A DNA stretch of 64,000 nucleotides from positions 186,001 to 250,000 of the forward strand of contig JAHLKI010000031.1 in assembly GCA_025602905.1 (NCBI GenBank), in the 5' to 3' direction. Positions 1-13,978 of the stretch are shown here, in pieces (the first letter of the stretch is position 1; the number at the start of each line of letters is the position of its first letter). A program made the position numbers and the translations under genes. The DNA is from Phlyctochytrium arcticum. Its lineage: Eukaryota; Chytridiomycota; Chytridiomycetes; Chytridiales; Chytridiaceae. Below the pieces are notes generated by a model. That model saw nothing but the letters and a program-made list of their open reading frames with translations. It was not told the DNA's origin and did no database searches.

Positions 1-221
1 CGCATCTACCCAACTACCCGACCGGCCGCGCTCCCTCGCATTTGCACAACTACTGTACATCAAATTCGGATGCGGGTGCTGATTAGTGGGCACGTACTGG
101 TAATGGCAGATGAGGAAGATTAGGCTTCTCCGTTCATCCTACTTCTGTTTGGAAAGTAATGATTGATTTGAATATTTACATGGCCGATTTAAAGGGCAAT
201 ATGGGGCTCAGGGTACTGCAT

Positions 222-1656
<1,435 letters not shown>

Positions 1657-1870
1657 TGTGTGTAGATTGACCTAAAGGGTTCTTTCCATTGGCCGGCAAT
1701 GCCATTATATTGCTCCTCTGAGTCTCTGAGGACAATTTTGCCTTGTACTTCTTGTACTTGGGCGGAACTTCATATGACTTGGAAAAGGCAAATGACAGTG
1801 GACGTTACACAAACTGACGTTTCCTCGTCGAATCCTGACAGATTTTGGGTTTGTACAGAAGTCCCGAAAA

Positions 1871-3648
1871 ATGTTGGCACTAACAACAAGCACGACAATA
1901 CGGAGGGGTTTTCGACAGGTCCGCAAATGTGCGCTACTTTCCCACAAGGCAACGTCTGTCATCCAACGGAAGCTTAAGTCGACCGATGCGTCCCAGTTGC
2001 CTTTGGACGGTATTCGAGTTTTGGACTTGACCCGGGTATTGGCAGGCCCATATTGCAGTAAGTAGCGTTCATTATCCGTTGCGTTTTGTTCATTGTGTTC
2101 AGTGGCTGATGGGTGTCTAGCTATGATCTTGGGAGATTACGGGTTCGTCGCGTAACAGTGTTCAACTATTCATGTCCGTTTACATTTGAGCAGGGCCGAA
2201 GTTATAAAAGTGGAGAATCCTTCATCTGGTGGTACGATTTACATCCAGGTTTCTTGCTGGCTTCTCGCTGACTGAGGGACATTAGATGACACGCGATCGT
2301 GGGTGAGATCATACATGATTTGTTTATGTTCCATTGTCGCTCATGTTGGCATGACTGGTTATTGAGTAGGGACCTCCTTACGCACCAAACCTGGATGCGA
2401 ACGATAAAAAGCCCGGAGAGAGCGCATATTTCTTGGGCATCAACCGAAATAAGAAATCCATTACCGTCAACTTCAAGAGCGCGGAAGGATTGGGCATCAT
2501 CAAAGATCTCGTAGCAAAGTCGGATGTTCTGGTGGAAAATTTTGTCCCGGGGACCCTAGACAAGCTTGGCCTCGGTTACAAGGACTTTCAACCCATCAAT
2601 CCGGGTCTGATCTACGCGTCAATTACCGGATACGGCCCCACAGGACCTTACGCCAAAAATCCGGGTTACGATGTTATTATTGAAGCGGAAGCTGGGTTGA
2701 TGCACATCACTGGTGAACCGGATGGCCCACCGGTCAAGGTTGGAGTTGCTATGACAGATATGACGACGGGACTGTACGCCAAAGGCGCTATTCTCGCCGC
2801 TTTGCTTGCGAGAGCCAGGACTGGGAAAGGACAGAAGATTGATATATCTCTTCTAGTAAGTGATACCTCGTTAACGGCGGGGACGCATGCTGAACTCTAT
2901 CTTAGGAATGTCAAGTTGCATCCTTAGCCAATATTGCTCATAATTACCTGATTGGAGGTCAAGAGGTAAGAAGATAGTGCACACCATCTTGCGCACTCAT
3001 CAACAATGAAATTGTAGGCCAAAAGACAAGGAACACAACATGCATCCATTGTACCATATCAGGTAAGGTAGTTTCGGCATAGGTACGCTGCAGGTACTGA
3101 GTCCTTGTAGGCCTTCTCCACTGAGGATAGCTACATTGTTGTGGGTGCCGGAAATGATGGACAATTCCAGAAGCTATGCGCGAGGCTGGAAATGGACCAT
3201 CTTTCTCGGAACCCCAAATTTGCTACCAACTCTTCCCGCGTCCAAAACCGATCAGAACTGGTTCGTTACGTGCCCATATGGAACCATATCTCCTGCTCAT
3301 TTTGCTCATGCATAGATTAAAATTCTTTCCGATCGATTCCAATCCAACTCAACTGCATATTGGCTATCAAAGTTCGAGGGTATCGGCATCCCTTACGCCC
3401 CGGTTAACAACATCGAGCAAACTTTCGAACACCCACAAGTAAAACATCGTGAGATGATCCAAGAAGTTGATCACCCTCGCTCGGGGAAAGTGAAACTAGT
3501 TGGTATACCTGTGAAATTCTCCGAAAGTAAACCCAGCATCCGACGTGCTCCGCCAACTCATGGTCAGCATACCGAAGACGTCTTGAAGAATCTTTTGGGT
3601 TACTCGGATAAACAGATTGGTGAATTTAAGACTAGAGGAGCTATCTAA
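1871..3648 (+). CDS. Class III CoA-transferase (CaiB/BaiF), SUGCT-like, mitochondrial
   Basis: Family III CoA-transferase, closest by eye to succinate/hydroxymethylglutarate-glutarate CoA-transferase (SUGCT). The start gives a basic, Ser/Thr/Arg-rich presequence of about 45 residues, suggesting mitochondrial import. Then follow LDLTRVLAGPYCS (substrate-binding N-terminus), YFLGINRNKKSITVN, VLVENFVPGTLDKLGLGY and GYGPTGPYAKNPGYDVII, whose GYD aspartate is the family's catalytic residue. The last exons give GIPYAPVNNIEQTFEHPQV and GHTxxVL-type text before the stop at 3646-3648. At least five introns interrupt it (for example near 2056, 2853, 2966 and 3064). Family membership is secure; the exact CoA donor and acceptor are inferred from resemblance to SUGCT. 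Confidence 0.85.
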
Positions 3649-3938
3649 CTATTAGAGGAGACATCCTAGCATAGAATTGTTCGCATTGGCAGGGTTTAGT
3701 GAGAATGGTAACCGCATGCACGAACCATGTATTGACACTGCGAGGCCGGTGGGGTCACTAGCACTACGATCATGATTTGAGAATACTAAACCTGCTCTAC
3801 GACTACGCTACATTAAGCTATTTCAAAGTTCACTAGACTAACGGCACATTTTCTCGTATAGATCTGCAAATTCAGAATCCTTGTCGGCGCGAGGCAAATG
3901 TGCCCAAAGCAAAGCGCGGGCGCCTACAAAAATTTTAA

Positions 3939-4981
3939 TTATTGATTTGCAATATCAAGGTATATGGCTGCAAGTATCCAACCTGCTGCATCCAGTCTGT
4001 CGGCATAGGCGACTTCTGAAATATGAAACATCCAGAAGTGGCCATTGTTGCATGCCTCCATGCAAGGCTCGCAAGGTTGTGTTACGTGATATCCAATGAC
4101 ATTGCCACTGAAAGAAGTAGTTTAGGTACCAATTATTCCCACGATCAAAATATCCTAAACATCCTTACCACCCTAGACATGCAACATCTCGTATCCGGCA
4201 ATAGCAATTTCGGGTTTGATAGTCATCATTCACAAGTTGTACCCCTGTATCGATTGTCAGCGATTGGAAGCAAACCGGGGGACCGTCCTACCGTGCGGGG
4301 GTACGTCCGTGGAGAATAATTCAATCTGCAGCGCATTTTAGCCATGAGCCGCGTTCCTTTGGGCAGTCTTACGTTCATGTCCGCCAAGAGAATGGCCTTC
4401 ATACCGCGTCGACACACAGTCGCTAAGCAGTGTCTGCATGTCAATTCACACACAACTTTACTACGAAACTGCGGTCGAATCGCTTCCGTCGCAGCGTCGG
4501 TATTCTGGCGTGTCCAATTTATTCGAGAATTAGCCCGCATATTCCCCTCAGGTTCTCCTGTATTAGTGGATGCTCTTCGCATGGACAGACGAGAGCCAGT
4601 CAGCTGGTAGGGATTGTTGTTAGACGAGGAACCAGGTCGAGACTGTGTAGTGTAATTGGATGGCATCGGAGGACCCGAGCCCGTTGTAACTCGAAGATGA
4701 CTTTGATGCTGTACACCTTGTGCATCAAAGCTTGTTCCATCTGAGATGGAGCCAGCTGTAGTTGTGACTTGACCTGGATTCATGCCACTGGTCGCCACAT
4801 ACACGTAACCGTTGTAGGTGGTATGAGCTGGATAGTAGGGGTACGATGACTGGGTATGTGATGATGCTGGTCCATATCCCTGATAAGCAAACCGCGGACC
4901 CATCGTCGAAGTGTATCGGGATACGCTCGAAGGGATGAGTGGTGGTGGTGCTCCGTCGTCGGCCAACTCGACGATAGCTGT
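3939..4981 (-). CDS. FAM72-family protein with long low-complexity N-terminus
   Basis: The C-terminal half is a clear FAM72 domain spread over several exons: VCELTCRHCLATVCRRGMKA, LLADMN, then after an intron IELFSTDVPPH, then VQLVNDDYQTRNCYCRIRD with VACLG, then GNVIGYHVTQPCEPC and CNNGHFWMFH, ending at TAA 3939-3941. The CxxC pairs look like zinc ligands. FAM72 proteins of animals are about 150 residues; in mammals FAM72A antagonises UNG2. Here roughly 130 residues rich in Ser, Tyr, Gln and Gly precede the domain (MGPRFAYQGYGPASSHTQSS and on). The real start codon is not certain: the open frame begins with non-ATG codons near 4966-4981, so a short upstream exon is likely. Function in a fungus is unknown. 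Confidence 0.75.
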
Positions 4982-5925
4982 GATCCAGAATGTAGCGAAA
5001 TATATGAGTGATTTATGATGGGCATAGTAAGATTTTCAGCGCTGAAAGTCAATCTGATCCAGATAACAACACCTACCAGTTTGGTTACCAAGCTCCCTTT
5101 CCATCAAGTGTCGATGGCTCCTGGGCACGGACATACAGTATGAGGGCAAAAAAATTGAGAAAAGTTGATTCAAGTAGTGGTGTTGGATGACTTAAGCGAT
5201 ACAAGGAGCATGGATCACACTAGACAGGCTTGTATGGACTGAGCACGCAATCTAAAAACATATCTAGGCCATCGCTTGAGCGAAGCGAACCCTTGGTTTT
5301 TTGGTCCTTTATTTAGCAGGTTATTTTGTGGCTGTGTCCACAATTGTCAGATCTTGGAAAACAAACTTTTGAGAATTATCTTACTCAGCTATGGGCATTT
5401 GAGAAGGTATATAGCTACGCTATAGATGAGAACTTTGCGAGTTGGAAAAATACTTTTATTTCGGTTGGATAGTTTGTGTAACGTTCGCAGAAATGCCTTT
5501 TCAGAGCGAGTGCTCCCGGGAGTGCTTCCTGGCAGTTTTTTTGGGCCAAGACAGAGATTGAAGCTCGAATATACCTTCCAAATATTCGAAGCATTTACAT
5601 TATCACTCGTAGACTTCGAAATAAAGGACTGAGTACCTCCAAGTTTTCAGATAGGCAGATCGTCCGGGACGCATGTTTTACCTTCACCGCTGAAAGGACC
5701 AGATTTTGAGCAAAATGACTTGACTTGTAGGGAAAATACAAAATCCTTGGCCACATAAAAACTGATAGTTCCTCTCCCGAGATCATAGCATTTTCCAAGA
5801 CAGTCGCAATATATACAGAGCTTGTCTGGCGGAAAAGACTGAAGACAGCCACGGATCAGCCCTAACCTGGCTGTCATCTCGAAATGAGCAGCCGAGCAAC
5901 GCAACGACCACGATCTACCGTGAAG
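4982..5925. other. Intergenic region between divergent FAM72-like and SURF1 genes
   Basis: About 0.9 kb that should hold both promoters and probably a first exon of the FAM72-like gene. Short open frames exist on both strands but none has recognisable similarity or splice support. Confidence 0.5.
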
Positions 5926-7146
5926 ATGTTTGCACAAAGCAAGAAAGGTGCTCGGCTCCTCTCCCGGTCCCTTTGTAACCTGCAGTTTCAAAGCTCGAGC
6001 CACCGACAACACTGCCGACGACTGGCCAGCAACACAACGTCAGACTCATTCAAGCAATCGTCTCAACGACTGGGCGGCTGGTTGTGGTTGGTACCAGTAA
6101 CAACCTTTGGGTTGGGTTGCTGGCAAGTCTACAGATTGCAATGGAAGCTCGACCTTATTGAGAAGTTTGAGTGGCGTCTCAAGTTACCGCCGGTTGACCT
6201 CACGACAGTAAAGACATTGTATGTCTATTCCAATTTTACCTTGCACATTTGTTTATACTTCAAACATAGGGACAAAGGAACGTCGATTGAAGACGAGTAC
6301 CTACGTGTAAAGACTACGGGGAAGTTCAATCCTGAGAAAACAATCCTACTCGGGCCTCGAACTCGAAATGACGAGCCAATAGTCGGAGGGGGTCTCATTA
6401 GTGGTAGCAAGCAAGTTGGATTTTACGTGCTTACACCCTTTACCCGTTCGGATGATGGTTCCACAATACTGGTCAATCGAGGATGGATACCAAGAGAAAT
6501 CAGGGACGATTTTCTCGAAATGGATAAGGAGGAGGTTTGGTCACGAAATATGATGTCAATGGTCTCATGTACTGATGGCACGCAGCGCAAAGGGCCGGTT
6601 ACAATTGAGGGTGTTGTGAAGAGCGGGGAGCCGGTAGGTTGATTGTTTACCAACTAGATTGTGGTCCGCCGTCTTATTTTTGAGCAGGGGAGCATTTTCA
6701 TGCCATCAAATAAGCCAGGTTTGTCGCCGACCCAGATCTCCAACTCTTATCTTGTTTGGTAATCTCCAAATATCAGAAAAAAATGAGTGGTATTGGACAG
6801 ATCTCAAACACATGGCTGAAATAGCCGCAGCGAAACCTGTTTTGCTTGAAATGACCTTGGGTATGATCGCAACGCATGTGCAGAGGGAATCTTTTCTCAC
6901 GGTCAGCTCGATAGATTCTTCCATCAATGAGAAAATCAGACAGCGTGAATTCCCTGCCGAACGCCGACCTCACGCAAACTTCAGAAATAGCCATCTCCAA
7001 TATGCCATCACTTGGTAAAGTGTATTTGTCAAAATGATTTGACCATACTTGCTCACTATAATGTCAGGTACGGGCTGTGTATATTCTCTTCGGCTATGCT
7101 GTGGAAAAGCCGCCGGATGCCAGGACGATTGCCAACACGCTCCTAA
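5926..7146 (+). CDS. SHY1: SURF1/SHY1 cytochrome c oxidase assembly factor
   Basis: Inner-membrane protein that helps assemble cytochrome c oxidase. The start at 5926 gives an Arg/Ser-rich mitochondrial presequence; an in-frame ATG at 5884 is an alternative. The first membrane span and signature follow (GGWLWLVPVTTFGLGCWQVYR). Next come ILLGPRT, the SURF1 core GFYVLTPFTRSDDGSTILVN RGW, MPSN then EKNEWYWTDLKHMA after an intron, and the C-terminal NSHLQYAITWYGL plus a second hydrophobic segment before TAA at 7144-7146. Introns lie near 6219-6270, 6633-6690, 6719-6777, 6860-6925 and 7016-7068. The stop is only 24 bp from the stop of the convergent LRR gene. Length and motif order fit the family. 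Confidence 0.9.
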
Positions 7147-7170
7147 AACCAGTTGGAGTTCTCTACTTCC

Positions 7171-8525
7171 TCATGCAACCCGCCCTACTTGCTTCAACAA
7201 GACTGCCTTATATCGCTTAATGGTGTCGGAATACCTAACATCCATTTCCTGAGAGGAGTTAAGCCAGGGTTTGGTGACGTCAAGATGCAGGAAATCACAT
7301 ACTGATGCTTGGCGGGACTTGGAACGCGCGATGATATCGGAAACAACTTGACTGTAAGACGGTTTGTTTCCGTCAGGTTCCCGGCTATCTTCCACCTCCT
7401 CTGCCGATGAACCTATAATCGAGTAATCAATAATGTTTTCGGCGTGGGTGCCTCTGCTCGTAATGTTATTGTTGGATTGACTAGTAGTTAAAGTTGTGAA
7501 GCATGCCTGGTGTGCAGCATCGACGCTAATCTACGTTCTTCATCATTGATTTCCACCTCATCTAGTTCCAAAAGCGTTGGGGTGTCATGAATGGTCTCTA
7601 ATCGATACGACGGCAAGTTTGCGCATGGGTTCTCTCTCATCATCAGGTACACGAGATTGTTCGGGAGGTCATCTTTGTGATATCTGTTGAGTTACGGTCT
7701 AGTGACCTGTCTCGAACGACCGTACCTTTGCTTAGTTGTTCAATGTTATTGGCTGATAAGTCCAATAGTCGTAATTGAGAGCAGTTCCGTATACCCTCAA
7801 TTTTCTCAATGCTGTTCTCGGCCAAGACAAGAAACTGCAAATGCGGGAGGCTTTCGAGCTTGTCCAATCTTGATATTAGATTCTGCCGCCAAACGGTAAA
7901 TATACGCGATGACAGCTAGTGGTTACATGGTAACAATACGTGCTGAAGGTAGAGGTGTGTCAGATGAGGAATGAATGACCAGTCGTCTATTTGCGTCAAC
8001 CGGCAATTGTCCAAACGGATGTGGGTGAGGTGTAATACCGATGATACGCTACATATGTCGGAAGATGAGTTTCAGGCTTGGTTTATACATAACTGACCAA
8101 CGGCGTACCGCTGCTCATCTGGTATTTCCCAAGAATAGGTCAGGTTTTTCTTGCAAATATGAGCTAAAGTTGGACAATCATGCCCAGATCCTGGCTCAGG
8201 CACTTCTCGAGTTAAACTTGAAGGGAACTAGGGCACTTGATTTTAGCTTACCCGAAGTTCTGGGCGGACCATTGGGCTTTTTACGCAAGTTCGTGTTTGA
8301 CGCAGCTGAGCGTCTGGTATGCACTCGATTCTTATCGAGGTCGATTGATATATCCCTCGAAAGACTTGATGTTGATGTCGAAGATCGAACTGACAACGAT
8401 GACAAACTTCTTGGCTTCATCCATTTGTGGCCGGGAGATATCGATTCAATTGACGGGAGAGAAGGAGATAATTCTGTCCTCACTCCCGTCGTGGATGTTG
8501 CTCGCCTTGGTGATGAAGCAGCCAT
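7171..8525 (-). CDS. Leucine-rich-repeat protein, LRRC46-like (probable axonemal)
   Basis: Consecutive LRRs across at least three exons: LDNCRLTQIDDWSFIPHLTH, LYLQH, then NLISRLDKLESLPHLQFLVL, AENSIEKIEGIRNCSQL, LDLSANNIEQLSK, then after an intron a cap DDLPNNLVYLMMRENPCANL followed by LLELDEVEINDEERR. This order, with the short cap and charged tail, closely follows animal LRRC46, a ciliary/axonemal protein. The N-terminal exon (ATG at 8523-8525) is Ser/Arg-rich with no domain. The C-terminal exon gives SYSQVVSDIIARSKSRQASV and a stop at 7171. Intron borders around 7700, 7910 and 8040-8200 are approximate. If correct, it supports a flagellated life stage. Confidence 0.6.
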
Positions 8526-8942
8526 TCCTGAAGCTGAAGTGTGGGATAAACAAAATTGTTACGCGTCGCGCTCAACGCGTCAACGCGTTCTCTTGAGCGT
8601 GAATCTTGACAGCTACAGCTCTCATTAAGCGCTGCAGTAAGGCAGTGCGGGATCTGTGCATTCAAGAGAATACAGACTTTACTTTTGCATGGCTGTGCTA
8701 ATCAGACACAGTGTTAAACCTATTCCTTTCGGTGTGTCGGCTTGATGGCCGAAATCCGTTTAATAGTGAAAAAAATGAAACCATCCGTTGATATGAAAGA
8801 AGCATGCATCAGTTTACAAGAATGTAATACATACTTGAATTTTGAGATATCGAGGTGATCAGTATATGCTTACGCCACCTATGAACATGTCATATCGAAC
8901 AACCTTAAATGTCCAACATTCATTTGGTTGTGATCAAAAACG

Positions 8943-11900
8943 ATGGAGTATCGCCAAACCATCCCAGATGCCCATGTCAAACCTGTTCTCTGCTTGCAGT
9001 ATAATCCGTTCCGACGGGAAATCTATAGCGGTGGAGAAGGTGATCAACCGCCGTAGCTACTCGCATTTAGTCCAAATACTGATTTGCCTCACAGATGCAA
9101 CGATTCGAGTATGGGAGGAGACGGGAAAGCTTATAACCACTTTGACGGATCATGAAGGATGGATCACCGGTCTTCTCTACTGGTACCTTTTTCCCCCGGC
9201 TCTAAAGATCCTTGGTCATGTCTAAACTGGTACCCAGCAAAGAGTTCAAATTGCTTTTCTCATGTGCGATTGATGGAATGCTGATAATATGGGGTCCAAA
9301 TGGAAAGGCAGTGCAGAAAATCGAGGTATGAGCTATAGTATCTCCTCACTTGCAAGAATTAACTTGTCGAAATGTGTAGACTGGATCACCCATATACTCA
9401 TTGGCGTACAACTCTCGGCGACAGCAGCTGATGGTGGGCTGCAACAAACAAGTCCAATTGTTCCAGCTGGCCAATGCCGAAGAAAGTCATGGCCAAACTG
9501 AAATCTTGGAGCGCCGATCGGTATCATGTGCAGAACACAAGGACATCGTTTCCTGTATAGTCTCTTGCGAAGGTCGTTTCTACTCAGCTGGGTAAGGGTA
9601 GAGCAAGGTGATACATCATAGTTCCGATCTCAAATTTATATAGGTACGACAAGAAAATTGTCATCTACGATATTCCCCACCACGGAAACTTGAAACTGCG
9701 CGTTTCAAATGTAGTCAACAATGCTCATGATGCCGCCATATCGTGCATGATATTTGGCAAGGATGCCGATAACAGCTGGTACCATGTTTTCTATTTTACT
9801 TGGAACTAGTGCAGTGGTCTAACGTTATTGCTGCTAGGCTGATTACAGGCTCATTCGACCGCTCCGTGAAACTGTGGTCGCTTGACGGAAATTTGTTGCA
9901 ACGCTTTGATGGAATCGGGTACCGTCAGGCTGTTGGGTTTTCAAATGTCTGGTACTTATCTGCTACCTAGAGATACCGTAACCTCATTATGTTATGTCTT
10001 ACCAACGCAAACGTTGTGGATTACGGCCAATTCTGTCGCACCGATAATATACGATCCAAGGAGTGGAATCAATGTGAGTTGAAGAACGGATGCGCGCCTT
10101 CTTGCTCCTCTGACTTGCTTCATGTCGATATCTTTTCCATAGGTCACAGATTTCGTTCGGACGGAGGAGGAGCATTATCAGACAAAGTCAAACAGCTCCT
10201 TCACTTTCAAGCAACTATTATTCGTCCCGGAAGTGAATGAAGTCCTGGCGTCAACGAATCGAAAATCTATTGTCGTATGGAAGTTTAACCCATCAGCTGC
10301 GTTGACTGTACTCCCCGGCCATACAGATGTAGTCGAAAGTTTGACATTTAGTACGTGAAACACCTCTGAGCACCCGGCGGCGTACTAAATTACTGCGCAA
10401 CAACAGCCTCGAAGGAGCCACTTCTTATTTTTAGCGGGGGAATAGATGGGATCATCAGAAAATGGGAGAGATTACAGCTGAATACATTCATGTACAGCAA
10501 GGAGATTCTCATACTTCCAAAAGACGAGAAACAAGAGATTGAGCCACAAGTTCACACATTTGCCAAAGATCCTGAACTTCGGCGGAAAAAGCAAGCTCAA
10601 ATGCATAAGGGGGTCTCGGCCAAGCTTCGCTCGTGGGAGCGTGTTGAAGAAGATCCAGCTTCTACGCTCTTGCTGACACAAAGCGCGTTACGGACGCTGC
10701 GAAGGAAGGACCACGACATTGATCCGGAAAACTCCATTTTGAAAATACGCAAGCAAAAGGCCGAATTAGGCGCGCGAAGAGCAGCGCGCGGGATGGACGA
10801 TGATCGGAATTCAAAACCTGGGGTAGCATCTCTTCTCTACTACGAAGAGCTAGATCTGCTCATATCTGGTTTTGAGGACAGCAAAATCCGTAAGCGGACT
10901 TGCCTGAGTAGACGGAAGCGCGCCTGCTGACAATTTACATGAACAGACGTTTGGGGCTATAACGAAGAAGCGGTCAAGTTTGTTCCGGAGGAAGGCAGTA
11001 ATGAAAAGGACATTGAATTTGTTGATTCTTCGGATCTTGCCAACGACGGAGTGACAAATCGCGTCGCCGGGATGTCTCTAAAGTACACGCTGGAGGAGCA
11101 TAAAAGCGCAGTCACCGGCATATCTTGCTTCCAGCGAGATGGAATTCACTGGCTGGTATGTTTGATTTGATTAGCGGTATTCACCTACAACTTCGTACTA
11201 AGGCGAGAAATAGCTGAGTACCGGGTTCGACCGCCGAATTTGCATCTGGGAGTACATTCCGTTGACCGGAATTTTCCAAAAGATCGACGTCTTTCGAAAC
11301 ACTCAGGCCGGGCGTGATAAAGAAGAGTTGGCGGCTGACGGTATCATTTTGGATGCAGAATATTGCCCGGAAAGGAACGAATACGCCTACGCATCTGCCG
11401 ATAAACTGGCCTACATTCGAACGTTTTCACCAAAAGGCAATGAAATGCTGCTGCAGGCTGTGCTGCAAGGGCATGAAGCGGAAGTAACACGGGTGCGTGT
11501 ACGCCGCCACATCAAATGTGTCTCTGTAAAGTCTCACACACCGCACGGCAAACTAGATAAAATGGAACCCGGTGCACAAACAATGGGTTACCGCATCGGA
11601 AGATCGGACCATTCGCATCTGGCCAGCTGAGGGCATCCCCTGCCTACGGGTGATCAACAATGATGGGCCAGTTACTGCTCTGTGCATTGACCGCATGAAT
11701 GGCAGTATCGTGACAGGCTCTCAAGACAAGTTGATTAGGGTATTTGACCCTGAGAAGAAGGATGAATTGGTTCAAAAAAACGTTGGACACACTGATGAAG
11801 TGCGGGCGATTATTCACATCCCAGTGCGAAATCAGTATGTTTCGGCTTCCTGGGATAACAGCGTCAGGGTCTGGAATGGTACGTGTCGTGATACTGTATG

Positions 11901-12511
11901 GCAATAAATCTCTAACGCTCCCGCTGACAGCTTATCTGCGGAAAGGTATTTTGAGCTACCTGCGCAGTAACTATTGGTAGTCATTAGCTCAATTTGTTAA
12001 ACTCCAGGACAAAGAAGAATAGCAGCAAAAGCAGTCCTTAATGCTCCAACCGCAGGCCTCATGGAAGAGACGGAAGAGGTGCGTGAGAAAACAGTCCTCA
12101 GGACTACATGCTTTGAGTAAACTTTTCCGAATAAATAGATCTCTTCATTCGCCGACATTAACCCATTGATCAAACCGAAGCTGCTGACCAAACCCATGTT
12201 CATTCCGGATTTGACTCCCCAAAAGGCCACCACGAAAGATGACCATCAGCTCTCCAGTGTAGGCCTGATGCAACTACTCGGCTTCATCTTTGAGGAAACT
12301 AAATAATCTCTACAGCAACAATCCAGATTGGAAGAAGAGCTCCGCTCGACCTTGAACGACCTGGAGTCAGCGTTGGCAGCATCTGATGTGAGTTTCGCAC
12401 CGTGTCAGGACATACACAACGATCTTAACGCGTCGCACATCGCAGAGAGCGCAAGGCGGCAAGCGAACTCGGCAAGCGCCTGCTCGGCGGAATTTATCTC
12501 ATGCTGGCTGA
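8943..12511 (+). CDS. Long WD40-repeat protein
   Basis: Starts MEYRQTIPDAHVKPVLCLQY, then EIYSGGE, joined by an intron (9040-9094) to DATIRVWEETGKLITTLTDH. Many WD40 blades follow across about ten exons: IDGMLIIW, GSFDRSVKLWSLDG, STNRKSIVVWKF, SGGIDGIIRKWE, a charged insert of about 130 residues around 10550-10850 (ELRRKKQAQMHKG...), GFDRRICIWEY, SEDRTIRIWPAEG, GSQDKLIRVFD and SWDNSVRVWN. A short Glu-rich helical tail follows (QSRLEEELRSTLNDLE). Two seven-bladed propellers are likely. The last splice near 12388-12445 is ambiguous, so the final residues and stop (about 12511) are uncertain. Its 5' end faces the LRRC46-like gene, and large tandem-propeller WD proteins are common in cilia; a flagellar role is only a guess. 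Confidence 0.75.
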
Positions 12512-12913
12512 TTTTTCCATAATAATCAAATATATAACCCGCATTTTCGTAAATCAGAATCAGTTAGAGAAATACAAATAACTATGGGTTTCGGTTCCCA
12601 AAGATTGGGCCTAATCCTTCAGTAGGAGGAAGTGAGAACCCCAATACCCTCGGATCCTTGTGACAAACAAAGGCTTTCATGAGGGTTTGGATATACTCGC
12701 GTGACCCTCGCTGGCAGCTATGATATAATGACCTTCAATGGAAATGGGGAATATGCCTGAGTGCGCAAATCCGTGGTGGGGGCGCAACATAAAAGCTTTG
12801 GCTTTTGATCGGACCCGCCATGCTGCCTCGATTTACATTTTAGAGTCAAAATCATTACCACGGCCTTAGTTTTGTTCAACACATAGAGACCGTGGTCAAT
12901 TACCTTATTTATC
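12512..12913. other. Intergenic, no gene seen
   Basis: AT-rich 3' flank of the WD40 gene and 5' flank of the next gene. An open frame on the minus strand here (to 13188) is opposite coding sequence and has no supporting motif. Confidence 0.5.
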
Positions 12914-13978
12914 ATGGTTTCGCAACCTTTTTGGTCCAGCGTCATCAGAGCAACACGTTTGAGCAGCGCTACCAAGAAGAATTCGGCATCGCAGCCAAGC
13001 ACAAATACCTTCTCCACACCACCTGGCGCTAGTCGTAGAGGGTCAGGGGAATCTTCGGTTCCAGTTGTGCGAAAAGACATTCCATCTGGACGAGATTCAT
13101 CGGTTTCAGTTGCTCGAAAAGATCCTCCAACTGGACGCGAAAAGGTTACGCGAGTGACTTCCACCTCCTTCTCCACCCTGCCCAGCATCCCTGAAACGAC
13201 AACGGGTAAGCCCGCACCATCAGTAGATCAAGTGGCAACTGCTGAAGTCGAGAGCCGCGCCCCTTCGCGCCATTCACTTATTTCATCCAGTGAGCCAGAC
13301 ATCAAGCCCTGCCTGCACCCAGCCGTGTCAAAACTCGTTGCCTTCGAACTAGATGGCGATTTATCGTGCTTCAAACGCACAAACAGTACAAAACGGGTGG
13401 GCGAGGGTGACGAAATGTCGACCGCAGGTAGCAGTTCCGATGTGCTCAATCACGGCTCTCGGCGATCATCCATATCAAGTGGAGCGAATTCGAGACGGGG
13501 AAGCATAGGGAGCGCAGGCGCTTTATCTGCCATGCGCCGCCGGGTTTCTTTCGCCTCGTCCCCTTCAATGGTTGTGAGCTTCGATTGTCGCGAAGCGCCC
13601 CAGCACTGTCTTGAAAAACAATTCAGTTGTTTGGATTTAGGTGATAGCGAAATCGCAGCAGAAGGTGCGAACTGCGACAGACAAGACTCTGTCGACCTGT
13701 CCGTCGCGTCCTCAGTCATTGCCCCCGCCGCCGATGAGCAGGTCATGGCTACATTGTCTGCGAGCGACTTGAGCAAATTAGAGGAAGAGGAAGCCAGGAT
13801 GGCTGCGCGTGTTCGGGCAAAGCAAGTCAAACAGCTGGATGCTGCCCGAAAGATGTCGGCCGAGGTTCAAAAGTTGCAGGAGAAACAGCAACGTCGCAAG
13901 TCTTGGAGCCGTGCACTGTCGGCAAACGCACTGGCAATGTCGGGAGGCATGTCGTCCATCGTGGCCTTGGGGCCCTGA
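12914..13978 (+). CDS. Ser-rich protein of unknown function, 354 residues
   Basis: Single-exon frame, not recognised. It is rich in Ser, Arg, Ala and Glu. Features seen: duplicated segments near residues 50-70 (PVVRKDIPSGRDSSVSV / ARKDPPTGRE), basic Ser motifs of the RRxS type (SRRGS, SRRSSISS, SRRGSIGS, MRRRVSFASS) that look like kinase sites, and a charged helical stretch near residues 280-330 (KLEEEEARMAARVRAKQVKQ). No signal peptide or membrane span is evident. Probably intrinsically disordered. Lack of introns and good codon continuity support it being real. Confidence 0.6.
   Translation: MVSQPFWSSVIRATRLSSATKKNSASQPSTNTFSTPPGASRRGSGESSVPVVRKDIPSGRDSSVSVARKDPPTGREKVTRVTSTSFSTLPSIPETTTGKPAPSVDQVATAEVESRAPSRHSLISSSEPDIKPCLHPAVSKLVAFELDGDLSCFKRTNSTKRVGEGDEMSTAGSSSDVLNHGSRRSSISSGANSRRGSIGSAGALSAMRRRVSFASSPSMVVSFDCREAPQHCLEKQFSCLDLGDSEIAAEGANCDRQDSVDLSVASSVIAPAADEQVMATLSASDLSKLEEEEARMAARVRAKQVKQLDAARKMSAEVQKLQEKQQRRKSWSRALSANALAMSGGMSSIVALGP

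Noticed and set aside
12718..13188. Minus-strand frame over the start of the Ser-rich gene
   Set aside because: Antisense to a better-supported single-exon gene; no motif or splice support.
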